From Metallyticus violacea (taxonomy: Eukaryota; Arthropoda; Insecta; Mantodea; Metallyticidae): a DNA stretch of 64,000 bases. The position numbers were made by a program, and so were the translations under genes. Where the stretch lies: the NCBI GenBank assembly GCA_030762175.1, contig CM060846.1, positions 236,900,512-236,964,511 of the forward strand, in the 5' to 3' direction. The number at the start of each line of letters is the position of its first letter. The stretch's first letter is position 1. This document shows, piece by piece, positions 1 through 10,528 of the stretch. The notes under the pieces were generated by a model. The model made no database searches. It was not told the origin of the DNA and saw nothing but the letters and a program-made list of their open reading frames with translations.

Positions 1-329
1 ACAACAGACATTAACACTGAGTACAGACCCCTGAGGTACCTCGTTTTCTTCGTAAACATCCGAGACACTATTCGGTCAGAGCCAAAAGAGAGAAACACGT
101 ATAAATATTCCAAATAAATGACACAACAATATTAGCCCCCAGCAAAAGCCATATGCTTTTTCAAAATAAACACTAATGACTGCTGTTCTTCTAGAACAGC
201 GTCCTGAATTTAACAATTACAGAGATTTCACGTAAAATCTATTCCGCACGAGCGGTGTTTTGAATTCCGTAAGCTGCGAGCTGCGCCCCTCACTCTTTCT
301 CCTACAAGTTTCCCCTCCTCTTTTTTAAT

Positions 330-520
330 GTCACTTCGAAGCAGTGCAGTAATTGAGCTTTACCAAGATGGTACAGTTGACTCAATAGTAGCGCATTTTC
401 GTGTGTAAATGTTACCACAAACACGAGTCATTTCGTTTTGTTCGTGCAGAATTTTGTTTGTCAATTGTCTCCTACCAGAAAAGCAATTCATGATATTGCG
501 AATAAACCTGATTCTACTGA

Positions 521-552
<32 letters not shown>

Positions 553-745
553 CGGAAACGCGCAGTTTTAACAAAGGATAAACTAGACGAAATTGGTGCA
601 AACCTTGAACGTTTGCCAATAAAATCACTCCCGAAATTAGCACAAAAAGCGGAGGTATCATTGGATTCTGCTATTAAACAAAAATAAAATAAATAAGCCT
701 CAAACCGTACAGTGTACACGTATGCATTGTTTAAAACAAAGCGAC
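330..745 (+). pseudogene. Mariner-like transposase, N-terminal fragment
   Basis: This is a relic of the N-terminal DNA-binding part of a mariner-like transposase. The clearest block is at 552-660, where the frame reads AVLTKDKLDEIGANLE followed by a KSLPKLAQKAEVS-like helix, the linker and second helix-turn-helix of this lineage. After a frameshift, KPYSVHV (about 695-715) matches the KPYKVxVVHEL stretch that follows in relatives. Upstream, 331-410 reads like the first helix-turn-helix (VIELYQDGTV) and ends in a stop. A 30-nt poly-A run (522-551) sits inside the coding part and expands a lysine stretch. The catalytic domain is absent. Sister fragments lie at 3880 and 29560. It is not functional. 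Confidence 0.6.
522..551. repeat. Poly-A tract (30 nt)
   Basis: Uninterrupted A run inside the mariner-like fragment, just after a run of Asp and Lys codons. It probably grew by slippage from a short A-rich codon stretch. It could instead be the tail of a tiny retroposed insert, but no second TSD is obvious. Confidence 0.9.
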
Positions 746-2150
746 CCAGTAGCAAGAGTGGTTTATTTCCATTTGTGGATGAAGATTTTATGTGGTAGAA
801 CTTAAACGTGTCAAGCAAAATGTTTCCCGATACAATGCCCGTTTAGCCGAAGAGGTACGACATTCTAGTATCTTCTATTATGTAAGATTTTATAAACAAC
901 TTTAGAAGCGATGTTAGTTCTTGGGCGTCCGCGACAAGCCCAGCCGACGGGTAATCAAAACACGCACGTGAGGAATAATTTATATGTGAAAGCCCGGTAT
1001 TTGATAACAGAAAACGAAGGTAGTGAAGCTGCATCGTATTGCACGGATTTAGTATCTTCTGGGTTTCCAATTAATAAATAAGGTGCTTAGTTACTATAAT
1101 CTTCAATTTTCGGACACACACTGTAAGGACAATGAGGCAGGCAACGGTTCCTACCAGATTTGTGTATGACACATCATCAGATTTTTGCCAACACGATCAG
1201 AAGATATCGTAAAAATCACATTGAAGGTATAAAGAAGGTGTATTTTAGTTTCTGGAGGAAGATGCTGACGCATACTGACTGAATACGGTTTGGTTTTGAT
1301 GCACTAAAAGAAGCAGCATCCAGTGTATCCTGAAAGTCTCGCTTAGTGTAAGGAACGTTGCGTGTGTGTACACATACACACATTAGTTTGACCTTTTAAA
1401 GGTGGCTAAATCTATCGAAGATAAGGAACATAGTGTAGTTGGAGAGAGGGCACCATCGCATTTAGTTTTCACTCTGGAGACCAGAAACTTCTTGCTCAAA
1501 ATGTTAATGAATGTACTCGCCATATCGGGTAGAATGGCGGGCTAGCGATGTCTCAAAAAAAAAAAAAGAATTTTAGAGTCCGTTAATTTTCCATGTGGAA
1601 GAGGTAACTGTGTAGCATAAAAAATTTAAATTTAAAAAGCATTTTGAGTCTGATTGACAGCAAATGTATGCACAGGAAACGTAAATATGCAAATCCTGTT
1701 AAACTGCCGGGAACTATAAGCGAATTAACTTTTCAAAAAGTTATGACTCGCTTTCTTTTTTGCAGTTAGAAGTTAACGAAATGTGCTGCATAATTTGCCT
1801 TCTTTCTTCTGATTGATTTACTTTTGTGTGAGTTTATCGGGATTTTGGTTGTACTCGAGATGGCATGTTTTTAATATTCATCCTACACTACCGGCAGTCC
1901 CTCTCTGGTCGCTCTGCTCACTTCTGATCAAATGGTTCTAAACGCCACACCCATTTCCTGTATATGGTCTTAAAGGTTAATGCAAACGCGCCACAATATA
2001 CACGTAAGTATAGAACGCATAGAGGGAAAATAAAGGAATCGATGTTCTAAAGCATGCGATATATGTATTAATGCACACTCCACACTCAAGCAATGCTTGA
2101 AAGCAAGTTGGTTTAGTTCAAGCTGAGTAGCTATCTGTGCGAGTCTGGGA
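746..2150. other. No recognisable gene
   Basis: AT-rich sequence with a short A run at 1555-1567 and a GT/CA-like stretch near 1363-1382. The frames are short and share no motif I recognise. It may hold an older transposon body linked to the preceding fragment. Confidence 0.4.
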
Positions 2151-2157
2151 ACTTGCC

Positions 2158-2245
2158 ATTACATTTAAACACCGAGTCTTACACCAGTCACGCCTCCTTT
2201 CACGAACGGCAGCGGAGAAAATCGAGGAATTACTGCAGAGATGCG
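2158..2245 (-). repeat. Left arm of diverged inverted repeat
   Basis: Read on the minus strand, this arm matches 2822-2919 on the plus strand. The best core is 2158-2216 against 2860-2919, sharing GTGAAAGGAGGCGTGACTGG and flanking bases with few mismatches. Similarity fades inward through GCAGT-like and AAAATCGAG-like blocks. The arms are about 600 bp apart and enclose a poly-T run and a tRNA-like relic. They could be the terminal repeats of a decayed DNA element or two copies of one repeat in opposite orientation. Confidence 0.6.
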
Positions 2246-2467
2246 GGGAAATGTAGTGTGACCAACAAATGCAGGGGGATATAACAATCGTGACACACAG
2301 ATAAGAGCAATCATACGCCAAAAGTAATTTTGTAGGAAGCTTATTAGTAGTTAATCGCATTCGGTATACAGCGAAATTAAATGGGAAACTGTAATGTAAC
2401 AATGTACAACATAAAGGAAATAATTGATACGGGAAAATGCATACGCTATTAACAGGATAAGTTGCGG

Positions 2468-2489
2468 TTTTTTTTTTTTTTTTTTTTTT
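2468..2489. repeat. Poly-T tract followed by CCTAA-like motifs
   Basis: A run of 22 T, followed by about 100 bp holding CTAACCTAACCT and ACATAACCTAA. These resemble the insect telomeric CCTAA unit, but only about two tandem units are present, so a telomeric origin is not supported. Confidence 0.5.
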
Positions 2490-2717
2490 AACTTAGCTAA
2501 CCTAACCTGACCAAAATTTGCAACCTATAAGTTAAGAGTATAACTTTTGCAAATTTTTTTAACATAACCTAATTTATTCTTTTCAACTTAAGCTAACGTA
2601 ATCTGCGATGCACATGGATTAAAGTAAAAGTGCAACCTATATGTTGTCCTCCCTAAAAAAAAGTTAACATTTATTATAGTGAGAAAAGTGTAAACAAATT
2701 ATAAAGATTAAAAAATG

Positions 2718-2791
2718 CCCATGGGGGAAGCGAACTCACTACCTTTCGTATGTAACTCACTACCTTTAACTAACTGAGCCACCAAGCCGAC
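2718..2791 (-). repeat. tRNA-derived relic (SINE head or tRNA pseudogene)
   Basis: On the minus strand the order is a GTCGGCT start, a box A-like TGGCTCAGTTAGTTAAAG, an anticodon-arm-sized spacer, then a box B-like GAGTTCGCTTCC. The first and last seven bases do not pair well, so an intact tRNA gene is unlikely. A duplicated ACTCACTACCTTT block lies in the middle. It is probably the head of an old tRNA-derived SINE. Confidence 0.45.
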
Positions 2792-2821
2792 ATGAAGAAC
2801 ATCGTAATTATCCGATTACAT

Positions 2822-2919
2822 CAGTTGACTGCAGTTGGGCTCGCTTTTATCCGCTACCCTCCGCTGCCGTTTGTGAAAGGAGGCGTGACTGGTGCAAGGC
2901 TCGGTGCTAAACGTAACGG
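2822..2919 (+). repeat. Right arm of diverged inverted repeat
   Basis: Partner of 2158-2245. It contains the CCGCTGCCG ... GTGAAAGGAGGCGTGACTGG core in plus orientation and continues to CTCGGTGCTAAACGTAACGG. Divergence from the other arm suggests an old event. Confidence 0.6.
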
Positions 2920-3189
2920 TTACTGTCTGAAAGGGTTGCGCAATTGGAAAGGAAAGGAAAGTCACGTGCCAAGTTCAAACAATATGCGTCATTTGAAGTA
3001 AAGTATTGTATGTTCTGTTGTATGTGAGTTGGTGTGTGATTTTCGTGGTCTTCTTCAGTTTGTGAATTTGTTTGTGTTTTGAAATATTGCATGTAAAAAG
3101 AAACGTGTAAACTGTAGTTTTGAATAAACAAGCACGTTAAATGGTGTTAGTCCTTTAAAAAGGAGGCAGCAGACACACAGCACGTGACC

Positions 3190-3540
3190 GGCAGCTCAGC
3201 TAACGTTTTGCCATATGCCAAGAACGCATGGCTGAAGCCTTTTGCATTGATGTGAGAACTGTGCAGAAAATTGCTAAAGAAGCAGGATTAGTGGTTATGT
3301 TCTTTTTAGATCATCAGAAAAAACTGAATGCGCAAAAGAGAGGTAACTCTTCAAGAATATAGGCAAATCAGGCTGAAAAAAGGCGATTCAATTTTTGTGC
3401 CTCATTTAACGCATGCCGATTTGTACTTAAGATTTAAAAACAAATCTTCAGAGCAAATGTGTGAAAACTGCAGATTGTGGCCTCAGGTGCATGTGAGGAA
3501 TGGTTTACCGGCAACAAAGCTCCCATGGAAAACTGACGTT
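3190..3540 (+). pseudogene. Possible helix-turn-helix remnant of a transposon protein
   Basis: The frame near 3215-3330 reads ERMAEAFCIDVRTVQKIAKEAG and then LDHQKKLNAQKR. It resembles the RTVQRIxKEA helix-turn-helix followed by a KKR-rich segment seen at the N-terminus of several insect DDE transposon proteins. Downstream frames to 3546 show nothing I can assign. The match rests on one short helix, so the family is uncertain. Confidence 0.3.
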
Positions 3541-3869
3541 TCATAGAGTTATTACTATGAAGTATGCAAAATGTTGAAAATCAAAAATACCATTAATAAA
3601 GTATTAATTTAGATAGTGTTCTTAGTGTTAAAACCTCAGCATGTGTAGTTTGTCTAAATAAAACTAGTAAGGTAATTAAAGTTACGGGTCGGCAGAGCGC
3701 GGCTGCATAATGAATTAAGCAGTCGTATAATGTATGTACTGTAACAACATTTTGTTAGTTTGCGTGGGCTCTGTTATAGAGTAATTGTGGGTTTGTGTAA
3801 CTCGCTGTTTTCATTGTGGGATTTGCTCTTGCCAATACATAAATATAGTCTTGAATAACGGGCTTTTAT

Positions 3870-4110
3870 GAAAGATACATTTGTGAAACTGATTTTTGCA
3901 CTTAAGCGATTCGCAAGAAAATATTCTGGCAATCGTGCAGATAGCGAAACTGTTCGCTAACTTCTTAAAAAGTTGCGAGGGAACGGATCTCTTTAAATGA
4001 CAAGAAACGTGTTCCGCATCACCGCGTTCTTACGGAAGAAAAGTTGGATGAAATACAGGAATTTCCTATGCAGATGTCGACAATGTGTTACCACTGGGAG
4101 GGGGGGGCAT
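3870..4110 (+). pseudogene. Mariner-like transposase, N-terminal fragment
   Basis: The frame reading NDKKRVPHHRVLTEEKLDEIQEF (about 3993-4060) matches the basic linker and LTEDKLDEIGA motif between the two helix-turn-helix units of the same mariner-like lineage seen at 330 and 29560. About 100 bp upstream reads like the first helix-turn-helix (KKLRGNGSL). Homology stops near 4080 before a G run, and no catalytic domain follows. It is non-functional. Confidence 0.5.
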
Positions 4111-5071
4111 TATTTTAGAATTCTCTTACAACATATGTTACTGCCCATAATTATCAGTTTGAAATACAATTTCATTTTGTGCCTTCAGCAAAAATTCATA
4201 TACTAAAATAAAAAATACTAATTTTACTCCTTTTTTCCGGTTGCGGAGTCTGCGGTAAGTGGCCCACAACTCAAATAACCTCACTGTATACATTTTTACG
4301 TTAGCGCTTCTACTAATGTTCCGAACCATTGTTTGCCGGGCGACCTACTTCCGCGCTTTACTCAATAACATGTTTGTAATTTCTTTACCGCGTTTCTTTG
4401 CTATCTATTACGATAAATTTTCCGGAATTTTTCAATGCTCATTTAAACAGTACTTTCGAATGCGGTTGTTTCTTTCACTTAGCCTTTCATAGGAATTAAA
4501 AGTGTTACTTAGCATGCTAGTGAGGGATATTAAGTCATCTTCTGTGGTTAACCAATTCTTTAATGCTTCACCAATTATTTGCGTTTCAACTGAAATAGAC
4601 TTTATGTTAAAGAGAAATATAAAATAAAAAAAATATTTTTTTGAAATATCCATTGGCGTTGTTAAATGCAATTTAAAAGCTGTAACGGTGCAATACGAAA
4701 AGTGGGTCTTTTTCGTTTCGAAGGTTCATTAACGAAATAATTAAAATTTAAATCCCTCGAAAAATCAATAAAATTCGCTTTTAAAAAAATCTAATGTGTA
4801 GGCGAACAAACAATAGAAATAGAAATAGAAATAGAAATAGAAATTAGCATCTTCAATAACTGCTGTGAGTGTATCCGGTGTTTCTGCGACTTTCATTTGC
4901 ATTCTACTAAAGTAGAAATATGCGACACAAATGGTGATTGTTCTTGGAATGAGAATGAGTTCTTTAGTATAATTTCATTGTAGAAGACAACTGTGAGCTA
5001 TATAGTATGTTCAGAATAAATCGGGCTTGTTCTCGAAAGAGATGGCGACTGATCAACGAAATTCCCTCAGT
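4111..5071. other. No recognisable gene; (ATAGAA)n microsatellite
   Basis: AT-rich DNA with a hexanucleotide repeat, about five units of ATAGAA, at 4813-4844. The ORFs here (for example 4259-4492 and 4432-4671) are hydrophobic chance frames with no motif. Confidence 0.5.
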
Positions 5072-5081
5072 AAGAACAAAC

Positions 5082-5381
5082 ATTTTATTTTATTTGTTTT
5101 ATTTAAGGACGCTCTTTAACATCTCAGGTTATCAGCGTCTCATTCAATTCACGGGCGCGAAACGGCAGACAAATTTTGCTCAGAGGCCTCTTTTTTCAGG
5201 CTTAAGGTTCTTTTTCGTGCCGTAAATGTACGACACGGAACCCACGGCTTTACTTCCCTTCCGAAGGAAGCAATACTTAGGATTTTTATGCCCGAAAAAA
5301 TCTATCGGTCCTGGCCGGGTTTGAACCCGTGATCTTTGGTTTAGGAGGCAAGTATGGCTACCACTACACCACCAGGACCGA
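5082..5381 (-). mobile_element. tRNA-derived SINE, family A (copy A1), full length
   Basis: The head lies at the right and reads GTCCTGGTGGTGTAGTGGTA on the minus strand, with an anticodon-like CTCCTAA loop and box B GGGTTCAAACCCGG. The body then carries TTCCTTCGGAAGGGAAGTAA, TACATTTACGGCACG and AAGCCTGAAAAAAGAGG. The tail is GATGTTAAAGAGCGTCC then TAAATAAAACAAATAAA. A perfect 10-bp TSD, AAGAACAAAC, lies at 5072-5081 and 5382-5391. The head resembles a tRNA with CCU-type anticodon, but the anticodon stem is weak, so the parent tRNA is uncertain. It would be mobilised by a LINE reverse transcriptase in trans. Confidence 0.9.
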
Positions 5382-5726
5382 AAGAACAAACTAATTCAGC
5401 ACTATAGTGAAATTAAACTCATTTATTTGACCAAAAGTTCAATATTTCTATCATGAGTATGAAAATACTGCAAATTAATTAGGTGCTCGAGAATATACTA
5501 AACAACAAAGTTCAACCGGCCCAGGGGACTTGGCACACAGCTTTTTCTCCTGGACAATTTGGAATGAAATTAAAATGGTGGACTATCTTACTAATAAGGA
5601 AAGCTGGAATTTCTATACAAATGCATGTTTTTACTCTATATATATATATATAAAGTGGCTACACTTCTTAAACTTTGCAAACATTCAATGTATGACTTAT
5701 CGATTCCATAACCATACTTTTCGCGC

Positions 5727-5766
5727 ATGCTTGCATGTTTAGGTCTTTTTAGGACTAAATGCAGGC
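5727..5766. repeat. Imperfect hairpin beside SINE B1
   Basis: GCTTGCATGTTTAGGTC and GGACTAAATGCAGGC can pair around a short T-rich loop, with two unpaired bases. No function is evident. Confidence 0.35.
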
Positions 5767-5786
5767 ATATTTTTAATATTTTAGAT

Positions 5787-6031
5787 TTTTTAATTGGTGT
5801 TTAACGCCAGGTATACAATTAAAAGGCATCACAGGCTGTGGACACATGAAATTAAATGGTAAAAGCGCTCCAGGCCTAAATTTAGTGTACCTCCCCGGCA
5901 TTTTCCATTTATGAAGACTGAGGAAAACCTGGAAACAACTTCAATCAGGGAGGACGGGATTGGTGGGATTCGAACCGCATATTATCCATTTACGAGACCG
6001 CGCCTTAACGACCTCGGTCACCCGTGGTGGT
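5787..6031 (-). mobile_element. tRNA-derived SINE, family B (copy B1)
   Basis: Minus-strand SINE whose head reads CCACGGGTGACCGAGGTCG then TTAAGGCGCGG, resembling the GGCCGAGNGGTTAAGGCG D-arm of tRNA-Ser/Leu, with box B GGTTCGAATCCC in diverged form. The body has CCAGGTTTTCCTCAG and AAATGGAAAATGCCGGGGAGG, and it ends with GGCGTTAAAC. A perfect 11-bp TSD, ATATTTTAGAT, lies at 5776-5786 and 6032-6042. The copy is shorter than its sisters through internal deletions. Confidence 0.9.
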
Positions 6032-6097
6032 ATATTTTAGATATAACAGATAGGTATAGTTTTATATTGCCTTTTTGTGTTCTTTTCTGACTTTAGT

Positions 6098-6297
6098 ATC
6101 GTAAGTATGGCTTCCTTCGGAAGGGAAGTAAAGTCGTGGGTCCCGTGTCGTACATTTACGGCACGATAAAGAACCTCAAGCCTGAAAAAAAGAGGCTTCT
6201 GTGCAAAATTTGTCGGCCGTTTAACGCCCTGAATTGAATGGGACGCTGATGACCTGAGATGTTAAAGAGCGTCCGTAAATAAGCCAATTAAAAAAAA
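6098..6297 (+). mobile_element. SINE family A, 5'-truncated (copy A2)
   Basis: It lacks the tRNA head and starts in the body at the GTAAGTATGGCTTCCTTCGG region, then runs through the TACATTTACGGCACG block to GATGTTAAAGAGCGTCC and an A-rich tail. It is flanked by a perfect 11-bp TSD, CTGACTTTAGT, at 6087-6097 and 6298-6308. The TSD shows it inserted already truncated, as expected of incomplete target-primed reverse transcription. Without box A and box B it could not be transcribed by RNA polymerase III. Confidence 0.88.
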
Positions 6298-6308
6298 CTG
6301 ACTTTAGT

Positions 6309-7960
6309 GCATATATTATATTAACGTCTATAATGATGCAGTTTTGAATCCTTTTTTATAAAATATATTTCTGGTTTCCTTTGTTTAATGAGAAAAAATA
6401 AACAAGAAAAGAAAGCTATTATGGCTCCTAGTATTCTATCTGTGTTGTGTTGTGCCGGAAGACCAAGGTCTGCTGAAGGCTTGGCCGCGGAGGCCGAGCG
6501 GGAGCCTAGGGACGTTTAGATGGCCTAGAGGTAAGCCGAAGGATGCGAGGATTTAGGTGTTGAAACAAAACGTTGACTGCAAAGAGTTTACTTACAGAAG
6601 AATAATGAAAGAGATTACAAAACAAATAGTAAGGTCAATGAAAAAGTTCCAACTCCCAAGAAGCGAATGTGATACTTAAGTATCAAAGTAACAAAGGAGT
6701 TGGAACAAGGGAGCTCCCTATTGACGAAACACGGTCGTAATATCTGCCCTGAAAGATAATTTCTGCGATTTTACGAGGGTGGCTCGAAGCAGACATGTGT
6801 CTGGCCATAAGTCTAGACGATCATAAATTGGAAGGCAGTGGTTGATCTGGACATTAACGTCTAACTGCGTGAGAGCAATCCAATCATCCTTCCAAAATAA
6901 ATATTTCAACTCAGTTATTTCTGCTTGTTGTGCATAGACCTCGTCTTTGTTCCCTTCTAAAACACTTAAAGTTCTAAACTTATCTTACTGAGCGATAAAA
7001 GTGTACACTGGTAAAATAAACACACGAGGAAATTTCATAAAAAGGAAGTGTATAAAATGTGGAAAGGTTAAGAAGTAATTGAAATTGTTTTCTGTGCTTT
7101 TGAGGGAAATTGGATAACACATGTACAAAATATTGAGAAGTCAAAGGGTTTCTTCTACTCCCTTCAAAATATTGGAGAAAAAGGTTGGATGCTTAGATGA
7201 AGAAGTGGTGTCAGCAGTTTATTGTGTATGCGACACAAAACAACTACATTAGGATTTTGAGCTTTCCACTAAACCCTCTTACCTATGTTACACTGGAATT
7301 GCAACCCTCTCCACTCTTTATCCTTATAAGCCCAAACTCAAAATTTAAATAAAATAAAGTAGAAACATTGGAAATTGTAATTTAATATAATTTTGTGACG
7401 ATTTGTGAAGTTTTGTTATGACTTCTTTTAGAACTGCAAGGCCAGACCATTTGTCTAAATGGATCGAGGGAAAGGAGTTTATGAAGATCGACGGCGATAT
7501 AGTGCATTGTGATTGTTATAATAAGGAAGTAAGTATTTACATAGGGTAAGGCCATGTCAGACAAGTCTTTCATACAAATTCTGATCACTGTACACGCTTA
7601 CAAACAAACTTATTCTATGAATACATAACATTAACTAAGAATTAATAAATATTGTCCAGAGTTCTGTAAAATTATTTTGATTATAATGCTGCACGACTAT
7701 TTGTCTTCCTCAAGTAGGATGAATCTAGTCAAAGAAAGAGTGAATAGGGTCAGTAGAAATGCTGACATCAACACATTTCCCATAGAGAAATTTCTTTCTA
7801 CCCCCTGCACCAACACAGCTCTCATGATAACATTCTTTTCCCTTGCCTGGACATTGAATCCAGTCACCAAGTTTGACGGATTTGGGATCACTGTGTTTTA
7901 TCTTGCAGAGTTCACTGTTGTATCGTTATCATCTTCATCGGTTCCTGATGACTAAGCGAA
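6309..7960. other. No recognisable gene; nested hairpin at 6646-6705
   Basis: A GC-richer patch at 6450-6530 gives way to AT-rich DNA. GTTCCAACTCC (6646-6656) pairs perfectly with GGAGTTGGAAC (6695-6705), and the loop contains a perfect 14-bp palindrome, GATACTTAAGTATC. The 63-codon minus-strand frame at 6718-6909 and the others here show no recognisable domain. Confidence 0.45.
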
Positions 7961-7989
7961 TACGTAAACTGGTTATATATTCACTTATT

Positions 7990-9400
7990 ATTGATCTACC
8001 TGATGTTACTTTCCTCAGCTGAGGAAACTGGCTTCTTTTACTTTAAAACCTTTCTGCAGACTGTAGAATGTTTTCTAGAGCAGTCAGGACTGCTGTTTGC
8101 TTCCTGCTTGAACGATTTGGTGTCACCTTGCTTGGAGATAACAACAACTTGTCGTGGAATGAAACAGAAGGGTATATAAATTCGTTCTCTTCCTGTACTG
8201 GGTTTGCTGGGGCTAAATCAGGTACAAGTCGTCTTTCAGATAGTGAAATTTTATGGTTTGCCTTAGAACCAGAAGGCAAAAAACTAATTTTCAGCCACGG
8301 CATTTTCATTAATTGGAGAGACGCCTGTAAAACGAAATCCGCGTTCTGCAATCGCAGGTGTGCCTGCCTTCATCTATACTACTTTGAAAAATCTCCCAAA
8401 AGTGAGTTTGTTGAGCTTTCTTTCTCTTTTTTGTGTTGCGTAAGAATTGCATACGCTCATTGTCGTAGTGGGTTTTTAACGATTTAAAAATGAGCTTTCC
8501 AGTGGCTGCAAGAGATGGGTTTTGTGGTAGCATATGCTTATGTGATGTTGACCTTCTAAAAGTAAGATGCAGGGTCCAGGAACCCGATGAGCGTGAAAAC
8601 GTTTCAGCCATATCAGATACTCCTCTTCTTAATCCATCCGAATTCTGACATAGGTACCAGCAACCCACTCGGGAGACCATCGTCAAATTCAGGTAATAAT
8701 GCTTTTCCTTTGAAGCTGGCCATAGGAGGGATGAAGGTTCCTGTCGCACTAGGGCAAGCTAATGTCTGTCACAAGCTTTCCTTGCTCTATGCAAGTCTGT
8801 GCATAAGCCGCTCTGCTTCCGTTTTTCAGTAAACGTGTTCTTTGTAGGTTTATTGTTTCGGTGACAAGATGCGTTTGCATTAGGCATAATCATCAGATCA
8901 AGATCCTCCATAGTTTTCTTTAGCAAAGTTTTCTCTATTCACGTCTTTGCAACATGCAAAAGGGAACTCTTCTGCTTTCCTCAATAAAACAATTGGGTTT
9001 CGCTCTCTGAATCGCACTAACCACTCTTTACTTGCCATTTTATTTGCATTCGAGAAGGTGTTTTATTTTATTGGATTCCGCGAAAACAAATGCATCTCTC
9101 CTGATGTCACTGGATCCAATAGAAATCAGCAAGCACACAGTTTTAGAATTCTTGGAACTAGTTCTTGTTCTTGAGCTTTATTAAATACTGTTTGACCACC
9201 CTTTACCTTTGCTGTAGTATCCGTGTCGCTTTGCAGTCATCTTTGAAGACAGGAATGGTAAACTCCAAATAATTCTGCAGTGTAACACTGAGTTCTGCCT
9301 TCACGGAAAGTTTAAATTGCCTTCTGCATATAATTGTCTGTCCACTCATAGGTTGTCTTTTCGTTTGTATTTCCCCATCTACATATACTATAATTGTTTT
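7990..9400 (-). pseudogene. pogo/Tigger-type transposase relic
   Basis: A decayed DDE transposase of the pogo/Tigger (jerky-like) group, readable only by hopping frames. From the 5' end on the minus strand: a start-like MGKYKRK at 9378; a psq-type helix-turn-helix (WTDNYMQKAI ... ELFGVYHSCLQR); KGGQTVFNKAQEQELVPRIL near 9200-9130; a CENP-B-like domain (KMASKEWLVRFRERNP ... LLRKAEE) near 9040-8960; a catalytic-core-like EQGKLVTDIS; LLLEGQHHIS where the LLLDGHxSH motif belongs; HLLQPLESSF for the LQPLDVxxF motif; then KAGTPAIAERGFRFTG. The C-terminal SRKQTAVLTALEN ends near 8043. Multiple stops and shifts exist, and the LLLEG motif shows E where D is expected. Terminal repeats were not found. 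Confidence 0.75.
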
Positions 9401-10076
9401 AATGTGTTCACGAACTTTACCTCGTACTTCCAATATCCCCCATAAAAACGCATCACGGAATGAAAAATTAGGACTTAGTGAAGGATATGGAAAATCTGAT
9501 TGTCTAGAATCAACTGACCCGGAAACGGGTGTTGGAGTGGGCGCCACCCCCATGAATATGACCTGTATGAGAGATCGCTCCATCTTGCCTAAACGCTTAT
9601 GAATATCAAGGTTATTCTGCGAACAAAATGTTCAAAAATCCCTGTGAAAAAGTTCAAGAGCTTACTCCTTGTACACTTCTCATGTGACGTAAAATCTGTT
9701 TCCATGGCCATCCTCAATAAAGTAACGGACCAATGATGTCATTTGAAGACACACTGCCACTTTCTCCGAATGTAATGGTCCTTGTGTTCAAACGAGAAGA
9801 CGAACATTTTGCCTATTGAAATAGACAATCAGTTGCACATCACATTCGTCAGAACACCATCAGTTTAGGAAACAGTATCTTGGTACAATTGAACATACAA
9901 ACGTGCCCAATGTTATGAAATCTGACTACATCAGCTCATGAAATACTGTGTATAATTTTTCTTTTGTAAGAATTATTTTCATACCATCATTGCTTACTTT
10001 TTTTATAAGTCACTTTGTATCGTGCATACAATAATACAAACATCCGCATTATGAACAATTGAAATGGCAATGTAGG
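9401..10076. other. No supported gene upstream of the pogo relic
   Basis: A minus-strand frame (9203-9583) overlaps the pogo N-terminus in the wrong frame. Its first half reads SPNFSFRDAFLWG, loosely like the SPDLxPxDFFLWG catalytic block of DUF4817-type mariner elements, which could mean a small buried fragment. The rest is featureless. Confidence 0.3.
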
Positions 10077-10528
10077 CATAGGTGCCAAATCTCAACCCCC
10101 CCCCCCCAAATCTATTTTTTTTAATGGGGCAAAGTCCTCTAAAAATTATGGACGAGGGCATAGCAGGGAAGAAATGAATTGCATCGCCGCACTTTGTACA
10201 GACTTTCGTCAAGATAATCAATTTTCCTTATATTTTATTTCTTGAGCTACTTTTATACTGATTTGCATCTTTACAATCAATAGTTTTATTAGAAGATATA
10301 GTATTAAGAGTTATTAGCCAAATACATAAATCTGATTTCAGTTTACTGCAAATTCTAACGTTTTTAATTTTAATTTAATGTAAAACCATTAAAAATATTT
10401 AATTAAAATTTATTATCACATAAAAATGTTAAAACTTCTTATTTTATGTCGCTGATGCTTGGATTTCAAAGCTTCGGAGGGAAGTTGAGATGGGCTCCCC
10501 CTAAATTTTAAAGAAGATGGCGCCTATG
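10077..10528. mobile_element. Possible non-autonomous hAT-like MITE
   Basis: CATAGGTGCCA at 10077-10087 and TGGCGCCTATG at 10518-10528 are inverted 11-mers with one mismatch. Inside, the left end has a C-run preceded by CTCAA and the right end has GGGCTCCCCC. The 452-bp body is AT-rich and has no transposase. Flanking octamers (AATGTAGG and GTTGCAGC) agree at only four positions, so no TSD is proven. The terminal sequence style is hAT-like by impression only. Confidence 0.4.

Noticed and set aside
360..818. 152-codon minus-strand ORF with a Phe run
   Set aside because: It is antisense to the mariner-like fragment, and the Phe run is the poly-A tract read backwards.
2490..2580. Telomeric CCTAA repeat
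   Set aside because: Only about two adjacent units, with the other matches scattered in AT-rich DNA.
5180..5389. 69-codon ORF across SINE A1
   Set aside because: The frame is created by the SINE sequence itself, and similar frames recur in other copies.
8068..8487. 139-codon plus-strand ORF
   Set aside because: It is antisense to the C-terminal part of the pogo/Tigger relic.
9203..9583. 126-codon minus-strand ORF as an independent gene
   Set aside because: Its downstream half overlaps the pogo relic in the wrong frame. The true relic frame there shows the psq-type helix-turn-helix.
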